The translations under genes were made by a program, and so were the position numbers. The notes beneath the pieces were generated by a model that saw only the letters and a program-made list of their open reading frames with translations, was not told the origin of the DNA and did no database searches. Shown one piece after another: positions 42,606 to 51,769 of a stretch of 64,000 nt of DNA (position 1 is the stretch's first letter; the number at the start of each line of letters is the position of its first letter). Location: assembly GCF_900119385.1 (NCBI RefSeq), contig NZ_FPKO01000007.1, positions 248,001 through 312,000 of the forward strand, written 5' to 3'. This DNA is from Thermophilibacter mediterraneus (GTDB taxonomy: Bacteria; Actinomycetota; Coriobacteriia; Coriobacteriales; Atopobiaceae).

Positions 42606-45600
42606 ATGCTCGAGCTCAAGGACATCTGCAAGCGCTACGTGACCGACTCCTTCACCCAGGTCGCTCTCGACCACGTCTCCGTCGCCTTCCGCGACAGCGA
42701 GTTTGTCGCGGTGCTGGGCCCGTCGGGCTCGGGGAAGACCACGATGCTCAACATCGTGGGCGGGCTCGACCACTTTGACGAGGGGGACCTCGTCATCGAC
42801 GGCATCTCCACCAAGCGCTACCGCGACCGCGACTGGGACGCGTACCGCAACAACCGCATCGGCTTCGTGTTCCAGAGCTACAACCTCATCCCGCACCAGA
42901 CGATTCTCGCCAACGTGGAGCTCGCGCTCACGCTCTCAGGCGTGGGCCGCGCGGAGCGCCGCCGCCGCGCCCTCGACGCCCTCGCGCGCGTGGGCCTCTC
43001 CGACCACGTGGGCAAGCGCCCGAGCCAGCTCTCCGGCGGTCAGATGCAGCGCGTCGCCATTGCCCGCGCCCTCATCAACGACCCCGAGATCCTGCTCGCC
43101 GACGAGCCCACCGGCGCCCTCGACTCCGCCACGTCCGTGCAGGTGATGGACCTGCTCAAGGAGGTCGCCCGGGACCGGCTCGTGATCATGGTCACGCACA
43201 ACCCCGAGCTCGCGCGCCGCTACGCCACGCGCGTCGTCGAGCTTCGCGACGGGCACGTCACGGCCGACTCGGACCCCTTCGACCCCGCGTCCGCCCCCCG
43301 GCGCGAGGCGAGGGCGGCGCGGCGCACCTCGATGAGCTTCCTCACGGCGCTCGGCCTGTCGTTCAACAACCTCATGACCAAGAAAGGCCGCACCGTCATG
43401 ACGGCCTTCGCGGGCTCGATCGGCATCATCGGCATCGCCGCCATCCTCGCGCTCGCCAACGGCGTGAACGACTACATCGCCCGCGTCGAGGAGGACACGC
43501 TGTCGAGCTACCCGCTCTCCATCACCAGGCAGAGCATGGACGTCTCGAGCATGCTCACGGAGGACGCGGGCGCCGGGGAGGCCGAGAAGGACGACGACCC
43601 CGACCAGATCCCCACCTTCACGATGCTCACCGACATGTTCTCGACCGTGGGCTCCAACGACCTGTCGGGTCTCAAGGCCTACCTCGAGACCGACCCCGAC
43701 GGCCTCTCCGAGAACGTCAACGCCATCCAGTACGACTACGGCCTCACGCCGCTCGTCTACAGGGCAGACACCTCCGAGGGGGCGGTCCAGCTCAACCCCA
43801 ACGCGCTCGGCACCGCCATGACCGGCGGCGCGTCCGGGACCGCGACCGCGGGCATGACGGGCGGCGGCATGTCCGTCTTCAACGAGATGATCGACGACCA
43901 GGAGCTCCTCGCGTCCCAGTACGACGTCGTGGCGGGGCGCTGGGCGAGCGCGCCGGACGAGTGCGTGCTCGTGCTCACCCAGAGCGGCGGCATCTCCGAC
44001 TACACGCTCTACGGCATCGGCGCGCTCGACCCGGCGGAGCTCACCGAGATGGTGAGCAGCGCCATGAGCGGCACGGCGGGGGAGACCGACGTCGAGCACG
44101 ACGACATCGACTTCACCTACGACGACGCGCTCGCCCTCTCGTTCAAGGTGATCAGCCCCACCGACGAGTACCGCAGGAACGAGGAGACGGGCGGCTGGAC
44201 CGACATGTCCTCCGACGCCGAGTTCATGCGCTCCGCCGTCGAGGGCGGGCTCGACCTGCGCGTCGTGGGGGTGGTGCGGCCCAACGAGTCGTCCGACGCC
44301 AAGGCCCTCTCGGCGGGCATCGCCTACACGCCCGGGCTCACGGAGGCGCTCATGGAGCGAGCGGCGAGCTCGCAGATCGTGCAGCAGCAGCTCTCCGACC
44401 CGGAGACGGACGTCTTCACGGGCAAGAGCTTCGCGACCCTCCAGGAGGAGGCGCGCCAGGGCGTCGACCTCGAGAGCCTCTTCTCGGTGGACGAGGAGGG
44501 CCTGCGCTCCGCGTTCTCCTTCGACGCGAGCGGTCTCTCCGCCGCCTTCGACCCCTCCGGGATCGACCTCTCCGGGGTCTCGGTCGACCTCTCGGGCGTG
44601 GCGGACTCGATCGACGTCGAGTCGCTCGTGGCGGGGGTGCCCGCGCCGGACTTCTCGGCCATCCTCGAGGAGGCGGTGAGCGACCCGCCCGTCACCCTCG
44701 ATCAGCTCGAGGAGGCGGCCCGTCTCGGCGGCGAGCTCGTGGGGGGCTTCGTCCGCTGGTGGGGGGAGAACGCGGGCGAGCTCGACCCCGACGACCCCGC
44801 CTTCGCCCAGGGCGTCGTCGACCTCCTCGGGCGCTACCTCGAGACCGAGGAGGCCCGGGCCCTCCTCGCCCAGATCGACGCCGTGGCGGGCCAGCCCGTG
44901 CGCGAGCGCGTGGAGAAGATCGTGTCCGACTACGTGTCGGGCGAGCTCGCGCCCTACCTCCAGTCCTTCCTCCAGGAGATGTCGTCCCAGATCTCCTCGG
45001 CCATCTCCTCCCAGCTCCAGGGCGCGATCTCCCAGGTGATGGCCAGCTACGCGAGCCAGGTGGCGGGCGGGCTCTCGAGCCTGCAGGACGCCTTCTCCGT
45101 GAACGCCGACGCCCTCGCCTCGGCCATCCACTTCAACATGGACGCCGAGGACCTGACCTCGCTCATGGAGAGCTACGCCAACGCGAGCCAGCTCACCTAC
45201 GACAACAACCTCCAGACGCTCGGCTACGCCACCCCCGACAACCCCGCCGCCATCCAGATCTACCCGCGCGACTTCGAGGCGAAGGAGCGCGTGCTCGACG
45301 TCATCGACGGCTACAACGACGCGCAGCGGGCGGCCGGCAACGAGGACGGGGTCATCACCTACACGGACTACATGGGCGTCATCATGGGCAGCGTGACCGA
45401 CATCGTGAACATGATCTCGCTCGTGCTCATCGCCTTCGTCTCCATCTCGCTCGTGGTGAGCTCGATCATGATCGGCATCATCACCTACATCTCGGTGCTC
45501 GAGCGCAGGAAGGAGATCGGCATCCTGCGCGCGATCGGTGCCTCGAAGGGCAACGTCGCGAACGTGTTCAACGCCGAGACCTTCATCGAGGGCCTCATCT

Positions 45601-45815
45601 CGGGCCTCTTCGCCATTGCCGTGGTGGTGGGCGTGTCGATCCCGGTGAACGCGTGGGTGGAGTCCAGCTTCGCCGTCGAGAACATCATGAGCCTCCCGGC
45701 GACCTCGGCGCTCGCGCTCGTGTGCGTGTCCGTGGCGCTGACGCTCGTGGCCGGGCTCATCCCGAGCTCCGCGGCGAGCCGCCGCGACCCGGTCGAGGCG
45801 CTTCGCAGCGAGTGA
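42606..45815 (+). CDS. ABC transporter, ATPase fused to FtsX-type permease
   Basis: A 1069-residue fusion: N-terminal ATPase (about 1-230; GPSGSGKTT, LSGGQMQR, ILLADEPTGALDS, VTHNPE), a helix near 255, a very large external region (about 290-915) with DLSGVSVDLSGV repeats and a Gln/Ser-rich coiled-coil (SSQISSAISSQLQGAISQV), then three C-terminal helices with LERRKEIGILRAIGASKGNV. Resembles MacB-like single-chain systems. Substrate unknown. GGAGGACCCCCC precedes the ATG. Confidence 0.88.
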   Translation: MLELKDICKRYVTDSFTQVALDHVSVAFRDSEFVAVLGPSGSGKTTMLNIVGGLDHFDEGDLVIDGISTKRYRDRDWDAYRNNRIGFVFQSYNLIPHQTILANVELALTLSGVGRAERRRRALDALARVGLSDHVGKRPSQLSGGQMQRVAIARALINDPEILLADEPTGALDSATSVQVMDLLKEVARDRLVIMVTHNPELARRYATRVVELRDGHVTADSDPFDPASAPRREARAARRTSMSFLTALGLSFNNLMTKKGRTVMTAFAGSIGIIGIAAILALANGVNDYIARVEEDTLSSYPLSITRQSMDVSSMLTEDAGAGEAEKDDDPDQIPTFTMLTDMFSTVGSNDLSGLKAYLETDPDGLSENVNAIQYDYGLTPLVYRADTSEGAVQLNPNALGTAMTGGASGTATAGMTGGGMSVFNEMIDDQELLASQYDVVAGRWASAPDECVLVLTQSGGISDYTLYGIGALDPAELTEMVSSAMSGTAGETDVEHDDIDFTYDDALALSFKVISPTDEYRRNEETGGWTDMSSDAEFMRSAVEGGLDLRVVGVVRPNESSDAKALSAGIAYTPGLTEALMERAASSQIVQQQLSDPETDVFTGKSFATLQEEARQGVDLESLFSVDEEGLRSAFSFDASGLSAAFDPSGIDLSGVSVDLSGVADSIDVESLVAGVPAPDFSAILEEAVSDPPVTLDQLEEAARLGGELVGGFVRWWGENAGELDPDDPAFAQGVVDLLGRYLETEEARALLAQIDAVAGQPVRERVEKIVSDYVSGELAPYLQSFLQEMSSQISSAISSQLQGAISQVMASYASQVAGGLSSLQDAFSVNADALASAIHFNMDAEDLTSLMESYANASQLTYDNNLQTLGYATPDNPAAIQIYPRDFEAKERVLDVIDGYNDAQRAAGNEDGVITYTDYMGVIMGSVTDIVNMISLVLIAFVSISLVVSSIMIGIITYISVLERRKEIGILRAIGASKGNVANVFNAETFIEGLISGLFAIAVVVGVSIPVNAWVESSFAVENIMSLPATSALALVCVSVALTLVAGLIPSSAASRRDPVEALRSE

Positions 45816-45900
45816 CGGCCCGCCTCCGCGTGCCCGCCCCGCCTCCCGCCCGGGGCCGCCGCGCGCTATCCTAGTCGGGTGACGCGAGAGAGGAGAGCGC

Positions 45901-46293
45901 ATGCTGCAGAGGGACTACGTCCTTGAGATCGTCGACCAGTTCGTCGAGGGGGTCTCCGACGCCCTGAGGCGCGCCCTGCGGGGCGAGGCCGGGGCTACGG
46001 ACGACATCGAGCGCCAGATCGGTGAGCTGCTCGACCTCGACCCGGGCACCGCGCTCGTCCTGGCGCCCGACTCGCTCGTCACGATGATGGTCATCTCCGG
46101 CATCGGCGACTCCGTCGCGGGCTACGTCTGCTACGCGCTCGCGCGCCTGGCGACGATCTACGGGCGCGAGGGAGCTGACGACCTGGCCGGGCTCAGGCGC
46201 CTGCAGGCGCGCGCCGTGGCGGAGTCCTTCGGCTGCGACCCCGACGACGTCCCCGCCGAGCTCGCGCGGCTCGACGCCGAGCTGTTCTCGTAG
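45901..46293 (+). CDS. small conserved-looking protein, unknown
   Basis: A 130-residue soluble helical protein starting MLQRDYVLEIVDQFVEGVSDALRRAL, a beginning seen in small hypothetical proteins of Gram-positive bacteria (DUF6483-like, by memory only). No catalytic motif. It has its own AGAGAGGAGAGC site and a TATCCT -10-like hexamer about 30 bp upstream. Confidence 0.6.
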   Translation: MLQRDYVLEIVDQFVEGVSDALRRALRGEAGATDDIERQIGELLDLDPGTALVLAPDSLVTMMVISGIGDSVAGYVCYALARLATIYGREGADDLAGLRRLQARAVAESFGCDPDDVPAELARLDAELFS

Positions 46294-46349
46294 CGCGGCG
46301 CGCGGCGGCGGGCGCCTGAGCCCGGCGTCGTGGTGTACGATGATGGCGG

Positions 46350-46588
46350 AGCCCGCCCGCCCCGCGCGGCGGGCCGTCGCGGCGCTTCCGCGGGGGCCGC
46401 GGATTGGTCGTTGACTCCTACCGCGCAGACGGTTCTTGAAAGGCTCCGACCGCAGCCCCCGCGCGAGCGCGCCCCGGCGCCCCGACCCGGCGCCGCGAGT
46501 CCCCGTCCTTCTCGCCCCCGCGGCATGGGTCGCCCCATAAGGGGAAGAGTCTACGTGTAGGCAGGACTCGACCTCGGGAGGTGGCGCC
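46350..46588 (+). ncRNA. probable bridge RNA region of the IS110 element
   Basis: IS110-group elements encode a structured bridge RNA in the non-coding left end directly before the transposase. This 295-bp gap (46294-46588) has no ORF of its own and several hairpins, for example CCCC-ATAA-GGGG at about 46533-46544. The guide loops cannot be assigned by eye. Confidence 0.4.
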
Positions 46589-47764
46589 ATGATCGCCGTG
46601 GGCATCGACGTCGCAAAGGACAAGCACGACTGCACGGTCGTGGGAGGGGACGGGGTGATCCTCGCCGACTCCTTCGTCGTCCCCAACAGCCAGGAGGGCT
46701 TCTCGCGGCTGCTCGGGCAGATCGGCGCGTGCTCGGGGGACCGCGAGGAGGTGCGGGTGGGCCTCGAGGCGACGGGCCACTACGGCACCAACCTCCTGAG
46801 GTTCCTCGTCGACGCGGGCCTCGCCGTCTACGTGCTCAACCCACTCTCGACCAACCTCTACCGCAAGAGCCTCTCGCTGCGCAAGACCAAGACCGACCGC
46901 GTGGACGCGCGCACGATCGCGGCGATGCTGCTGTCGGGGTCGGGCCTCGTGCCGTATCGCGCCGAGGCGCGACGCACGGAGGACCTCAAGTCGCTCACGC
47001 GCTACCGCTTCGACAAGGTCCGGGAGCGCGCCAAGCTCAAGCAGTCGATCTCGAGGCTCGTGTGCATCCTGTTCCCCGAGCTCGAGAAGCTCGTGCCCAC
47101 GCTGCACATGCGCTCCGTCTACGAGCTGCTCGGCGCGTTCCCCGGCGCGGCCCAGGTTGCCGAGGCGGGGCTCGAGGAGCTCTCGGAGCTGCTGGAGCGC
47201 AGCTCGAAGGGGCACTACAAGCGCAGCGCCGCGGAGGAGATCTACGAGGCCGCGCGCTCGTCGATCGGCGCGTGGGCGCCGGCGAAGTCCCTCGAGCTGC
47301 AGCACACCATCCGACTCGCCCGCGAGCTCGGCAGCGAGGTTGACGACGTGGAGCGCTTCATCAAGGCGATCCTGGTCGAGATCGCGTCGCCCATCACGAC
47401 CATCCCCGGCATCGGGTTCCGGATGGCCGCCATGATCATCGCCGAGGCGGGCGACTTCTCGCGCTTCGAGAGCGCGGACAAGCTGCTGGCGTACGCCGGC
47501 ATGTCGCCCTCGACCTACCAGTCGGGGCAGCTCAGGAACTGCTACCCGCACATGGAGAAGCGCGGCAGCCGCTACCTGCGCTACGCGCTCTACAACGCCA
47601 CCAAGCACGTGTGCCGCTACGACCCGACCTTCGCGGCGTACCTGGGGAAGAAGTGCGCCGAGGGCAAGCACTACAACGTGGCGATCTCGCACGCGTGCAA
47701 GAAGCTCGTGCGCGTCATCCTGGCGCTCGAGCGCTCCGGAGAGCCGTACCGCCCGGCGGCGTGA
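46589..47764 (+). CDS. IS110-family transposase (DEDD type)
   Basis: A 391-residue RuvC-like recombinase with catalytic D7 (GIDVAK), E60 (LEATGHYG), D103 and D106 (KTDRVDA), and a C-terminal Transposase_20 domain with PGIGFRMAAMIIAEAGD and the serine-bearing GMSPSTYQSG. All key residues are present. GGGAGGTGGCGCC precedes the ATG. Confidence 0.92.
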   Translation: MIAVGIDVAKDKHDCTVVGGDGVILADSFVVPNSQEGFSRLLGQIGACSGDREEVRVGLEATGHYGTNLLRFLVDAGLAVYVLNPLSTNLYRKSLSLRKTKTDRVDARTIAAMLLSGSGLVPYRAEARRTEDLKSLTRYRFDKVRERAKLKQSISRLVCILFPELEKLVPTLHMRSVYELLGAFPGAAQVAEAGLEELSELLERSSKGHYKRSAAEEIYEAARSSIGAWAPAKSLELQHTIRLARELGSEVDDVERFIKAILVEIASPITTIPGIGFRMAAMIIAEAGDFSRFESADKLLAYAGMSPSTYQSGQLRNCYPHMEKRGSRYLRYALYNATKHVCRYDPTFAAYLGKKCAEGKHYNVAISHACKKLVRVILALERSGEPYRPAA

Positions 47765-47828
47765 CGGGCGCGGGGCGCCGTGGTATCGTGCGGGGCGTGG
47801 TCGGACGAGGGGACGGCGGAGAAGGACG

Positions 47829-48686
47829 GTGGGGCCTGTGGCGGGGGCGCTGTGTCTCACGGACCGCGGCAACGCGGCGAACGAGGACTTCGTGCGGGTG
47901 ACGGAGTCGTACGGCATCGTGGTCGACGGGGCGTCGGGGCTCGCCGGGGAGCCGCTGTTCGCCCCGCGCTTCGCCACCAACGCCCAGTGGCTCTCGCACG
48001 TGGTGGGGGAGCGCGCGTGCGCCGAGCTCGAGGGCGGGGCGAGCGTCGACGACGCGCTCGAGCGGGCCGTTGGGGCCGCGCGCGCCGAGCTCGAGACGGC
48101 GGCGGGGGTCGCGCTCGAGCGGATGGACCCGCTCGCGGTCCCGTCGGCCACGCTCGCGCTCGCCGCGGTGAAGGGCGACGTCGTGGAGCTTCGGGGCCTC
48201 GGGGACTCGCCGCTGGCGGTGCTCATGCGCGACGGGTCGCTCGTCGTCGTGACCGACGAGGCCCTCGAGGCGCTCGACGCCCGCGCGGTCAGCCTCATGG
48301 CGCTCCGCGACCCCGGGTGCGCCCTGAGCGGTCCCGAGCGCCGCAGGCTCGTCGACGACGTCGTGCGCGCGAACCGCCTGCTGCGCAACGTCGACGGAGG
48401 GTACTGGAGCCTCGACTCCTCGGGGGACGGGCTCGCCCATGCGCGGCGCGCGTCCCTGCCGCGCGAGGAGGTCCTCGCCGTGGCGGGGATGAGCGACGGC
48501 ATGTGGCGCGCGTTCTCGGAGTTCGGCGTCGCAGAGGCGGCGCGCGAGCTGGTCGGCCTCACGCCGGGCCGGGCGCACGAGATCGTGCGCCGCCTGCGCG
48601 AGCTCGAGGCGTCCGACCCCGACCTCGCGCGCTTTCCGCGCCTCAAGCGCTCGGACGACGCGAGCCTCTTCTGGATCGGGCTCTAG
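47829..48686 (+). CDS. PP2C-like serine/threonine phosphatase
   Basis: A 285-residue protein with PPM-type motifs: DRGNAANEDF, VVDGASGL, RGLGDSPLAVL, GMSDGMW and the terminal SDDASLFWIGL. Metal-ligand aspartates are in place. Length exceeds PrpC/Stp by about 40 residues, mainly in the middle. GTG start after GGAGAAGGACG. It lies between IS110 and priA; no kinase gene is next to it. Confidence 0.8.
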   Translation: MGPVAGALCLTDRGNAANEDFVRVTESYGIVVDGASGLAGEPLFAPRFATNAQWLSHVVGERACAELEGGASVDDALERAVGAARAELETAAGVALERMDPLAVPSATLALAAVKGDVVELRGLGDSPLAVLMRDGSLVVVTDEALEALDARAVSLMALRDPGCALSGPERRRLVDDVVRANRLLRNVDGGYWSLDSSGDGLAHARRASLPREEVLAVAGMSDGMWRAFSEFGVAEAARELVGLTPGRAHEIVRRLRELEASDPDLARFPRLKRSDDASLFWIGL

Positions 48687-48798
48687 CGGCGCGCGAGCCG
48701 CCCGCGCGGCCGCGCCCGCGCGAGACCCTGCGCGACGCCACGCGCCGCACGCGCGCCCCCCGTGCGCCCCGCGGTCCGTCCCCGCGCCGCGGCTCGAC

Positions 48799-48804
48799 TA
48801 CAAT
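48799..48804 (+). promoter_or_regulatory. -10 hexamer before priA
   Basis: TACAAT 46 bp before the preferred priA start. Confidence 0.45.
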
Positions 48805-48850
48805 GGTGTGCTCACCCTGCCGCCCATCGACCCAGGAACGGAGGATGCCC

Positions 48851-51154
48851 ATGCGCTACGCGAGCGTCGCGCTCGACATACCAACGCGCGCGCTCGAGGG
48901 CGCGTTCGACTACGCGGTGCCCCCCGAGCTCGAGGGGGACGTCGTCGTCGGTTCCACGGTGCTCGTCTCCTTCTCGCACCGCATGGCGGTGGGCTACGTG
49001 ACGGCGACCTCGGACGCGCCTCCCGACGGGGTCGCTCCCGAGCGGGTGCTCCCCGTGTCCCAGGTCCTTGCCCCCGCCGCCTTCGACGAGGGGGCCGCGC
49101 GCGTGGCGGAGTGGATGGCGCGCGAGTACGCCTGCCCGCTCTGCGAGGCAATCCGGCCCTTTCTCGCGCCCGGGCAGAAGGTCCGCGTGACGCGCGCGTC
49201 CGAGGACGCCCCGTGGGAGCTCCAGACCGAGCGCGCCGGCGCCGTGGACGCTCGCTGGGCGGCGCTGACGCCGACGGCGGACGACTACGTCCCCGCCCGC
49301 TCCGCGAGTCGGCAGCGGGCGGTGATCGAGGCCCTGCGCGAGGGGCCGCAGCGCGTGGCGGAGCTCTCCGCCACCATCCCGGGCGCATCGAGCGCGGTCG
49401 CGGCCCTCGAGCGCCGCGGGGTCGTGGCGGTCACGCGCCGCCGCGAGCTGCGCGGGCGTGACGAGACCACGCTCTCCTCGGCCGCCGCGCCCCGACCGCG
49501 GCGCCTCACGGACGGTCAGCTCACCGCCCTCGCCGCCATCGACGAGGCTCGCGCCGCCGCCCGCGGCGACGCGGTGCTCGTGGACGGCGTCACCGGCTCG
49601 GGCAAGACCGAGGTCTACCTCGCCGCCATCGAGCGCTCGCTCGCCGCGGGCGGCGGCGCGCTCGTCCTCGTGCCCGAGATCTCCCTCACGGCCCAGACCG
49701 TGGGGCGCTTCCGCAGCCGCTTCGGCGACGAGGTCGCGGTGCTGCACTCGCGCCTCTCGACCGGCGAGCGCTTCGACCAGTGGGACCTCGTCCGCTCCGG
49801 GCGCGCCCGCGTGGTCGTGGGCGCGCGCTCGGCGCTCTTCGCGCCGCTCTCCGAGGTCGGCCTCATCATCATCGACGAGGAGCACGAGTCCTCCTACAAG
49901 CAGGACAAGGCCCCGCGCTACCACGCCCGCGAGGTCGCGGCGCGCCTGGCGCGCGAGCGCGGGGCCGCGCTCGTGCTCGGCTCCGCAACGCCCTCGCTCG
50001 AGAGCCTCGAGCGCTGCCGCGCCGGGCGATTCCGGGGCGCGCGCTGGTCGCGCGTCGAGATGCCCGAGCGCCCGGCGGGCGCGGTCCTGCCCCGCGTCAC
50101 CGTGGTTGACATGGCCGAGCAGTTCCGAGGCGGGGGTCGCTCGGTCTTCTCGGCCCCGCTCGTCGACGCCCTGCGCGGGGTGGTCGAGCGGCGCGAGAAG
50201 GCCGTGCTGCTGCTCAACCGCCGAGGCTTCGCCAGCTTCCTCATGTGCCGCGAGTGCGGGTGCGTCCCGGAGTGCCCGCACTGCTCGACCGCGCTCACCT
50301 ACCACGAGCGCGGTCACATGCTCGCCTGCCACACGTGCGGCCGCACCTGGCCGGTGCGCGCCTTCCCCGACCCGTCGACGGCGTGCCCCAACTGCGGCAG
50401 CCGCTACCTCGCCGCGTACGGGGTGGGGACGCAGCGCGTCGAGGACGAGCTCTCGGCGCTCCTGCCCGAGGGCGTCGAGGTGATTCGCATGGACGCCGAC
50501 ACCACGCGCGCCAAGGGCGCCCACCAGCGGCTGCTCGAGCGCTTCGACGCCGCGGAGTGCGCGGTGCTCGTGGGCACGCAGATGATCGCCAAGGGGCTCG
50601 ACTTCCCCGAGGTCACGCTCGTGGGCGTGATCAACGCCGACACCATGCTCAAGCTGCCCGACTTCCGGGCGGCGGAGCGGACCTACGACCTGCTCGAGCA
50701 GGTGGCGGGCCGCGCGGGCCGCGGGGGGCGGCCGGGGGAGGTCATCGTCCAGACGTACTGGTCGACGCACCCCGCCATGCGAGCCGTGGCGGCCCACGAC
50801 CGCTCCGTGTTTCTCGACGCGGAGCTCGCCGAGCGCGCCGAGGCGTCCTACCCGCCCTTCTCGAGGGTGTCGAACGTCGTCGTGCAGGGGCGCTCCGAGC
50901 GCGACGTCCGTGCCGCGTGCGACGCGCTCGCCGCCGCGGTGCGCGAGCGCGTGGGGGGCGCCGCCGGGTGGGAGGTGCTCGGGCCCGCCGACTGCGTCCG
51001 CGCCCGCGTGAAGGACCGCGTGCGGCGCCACGTGCTGGTGAAGTGCCCCCCGGAGGCGGAGGTGGGGAATCTGCTCGCCTCGTGCGCCGCGGGACTCGGC
51101 CGACGGGCGGGTATTACCATAGCAGTGGACGTTGACGCCTACGACCTCATGTGA
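48851..51154 (+). CDS. priA: primosomal helicase PriA
   Basis: A 767-residue superfamily 2 helicase that restarts stalled replication forks. The N-terminal DNA-binding domain (1-105) is followed by Walker A GVTGSGKTE, DEEH, GSATPS and the zinc-binding cysteines CRECGCVPECPHC, CHTCG and CPNCG, then QVAGRAGRGGRPG. ATG 48851 is preferred because GGAGG lies 6 bp before it; ATG 48845 is two codons upstream. First gene of the priA-def-fmt-rsmB cluster. Confidence 0.92.
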   Translation: MRYASVALDIPTRALEGAFDYAVPPELEGDVVVGSTVLVSFSHRMAVGYVTATSDAPPDGVAPERVLPVSQVLAPAAFDEGAARVAEWMAREYACPLCEAIRPFLAPGQKVRVTRASEDAPWELQTERAGAVDARWAALTPTADDYVPARSASRQRAVIEALREGPQRVAELSATIPGASSAVAALERRGVVAVTRRRELRGRDETTLSSAAAPRPRRLTDGQLTALAAIDEARAAARGDAVLVDGVTGSGKTEVYLAAIERSLAAGGGALVLVPEISLTAQTVGRFRSRFGDEVAVLHSRLSTGERFDQWDLVRSGRARVVVGARSALFAPLSEVGLIIIDEEHESSYKQDKAPRYHAREVAARLARERGAALVLGSATPSLESLERCRAGRFRGARWSRVEMPERPAGAVLPRVTVVDMAEQFRGGGRSVFSAPLVDALRGVVERREKAVLLLNRRGFASFLMCRECGCVPECPHCSTALTYHERGHMLACHTCGRTWPVRAFPDPSTACPNCGSRYLAAYGVGTQRVEDELSALLPEGVEVIRMDADTTRAKGAHQRLLERFDAAECAVLVGTQMIAKGLDFPEVTLVGVINADTMLKLPDFRAAERTYDLLEQVAGRAGRGGRPGEVIVQTYWSTHPAMRAVAAHDRSVFLDAELAERAEASYPPFSRVSNVVVQGRSERDVRAACDALAAAVRERVGGAAGWEVLGPADCVRARVKDRVRRHVLVKCPPEAEVGNLLASCAAGLGRRAGITIAVDVDAYDLM

Positions 51155-51209
51155 CCGGGGCCGTCTCGCATCGTCGCCGCGCGGCCCCGCCGCCGGCGGA
51201 AGGAGGACC

Positions 51210-51761
51210 ATGAACGAGCTCAACCAGATCGTGCTCTCGCCCGACCCGCGCCTCTCGCAGGAGTGCGCGCCCATCGACGTCATCGACGACGAGGTCCGCG
51301 CGCTCGCCAAGCGCATGCTCAAGGTCATGTACGCGGCCGACGGCTGCGGCCTCGCCGGCCCGCAGATCGGCGAGATGCGCCAGATCGTCGTCATCGACGT
51401 CGACTGGGCGGGGCGCGGCAGCAAGAAGAACCCCTACGTGCTCATCAACCCCCGCATCGTCTGCGCCGACGGCCCGGAGCGCGAGGGCTCGGAGGGCTGC
51501 CTGTCCTTTCCGGGCGTGAGCGTCACGGTGAGCAGGCCGAGCCACGTGGTCGTGCAGGCAAGAAACCTCGACGGCGACCTCATGCAGTACGAGGCCGATG
51601 GCGACCTCATGGCCGTCTGCCTCCAGCACGAGATCGACCACGTCCACGGCGTGACGATGTTCGACCACCTCGCCCCGATGCGCCGGGCGGAGGCGGAGCG
51701 CGAGTACGAGGCGGCCCTCGCCGCGGGCGCGCGCCCCGGCGAGACCGAGGTCGCGGAGTAG
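51210..51761 (+). CDS. def: peptide deformylase
   Basis: A 183-residue metalloenzyme removing the formyl group from nascent N-terminal Met. Three motifs are present: GCGLAGPQIG (one Ala replaced by Gly), EGCLSFPG with the metal cysteine, and QHEIDHVHG with two metal histidines and the catalytic Glu. GGAAGGAGGACC precedes the ATG. Followed 8 bp later by fmt. Confidence 0.95.
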   Translation: MNELNQIVLSPDPRLSQECAPIDVIDDEVRALAKRMLKVMYAADGCGLAGPQIGEMRQIVVIDVDWAGRGSKKNPYVLINPRIVCADGPEREGSEGCLSFPGVSVTVSRPSHVVVQARNLDGDLMQYEADGDLMAVCLQHEIDHVHGVTMFDHLAPMRRAEAEREYEAALAAGARPGETEVAE

Positions 51762-51769
51762 GGGGGAGC

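Larger units (their letters stand above)
46294..47828 (+). mobile_element. IS110-family element (outer limits)
   Basis: The element contains the IS110 transposase at 46589-47764. The exact ends cannot be set because this family has no inverted repeats or large target duplication; the given limits are the neighbouring genes. The long non-coding left end and short right end fit the IS110 group rather than IS1111. Confidence 0.6.
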
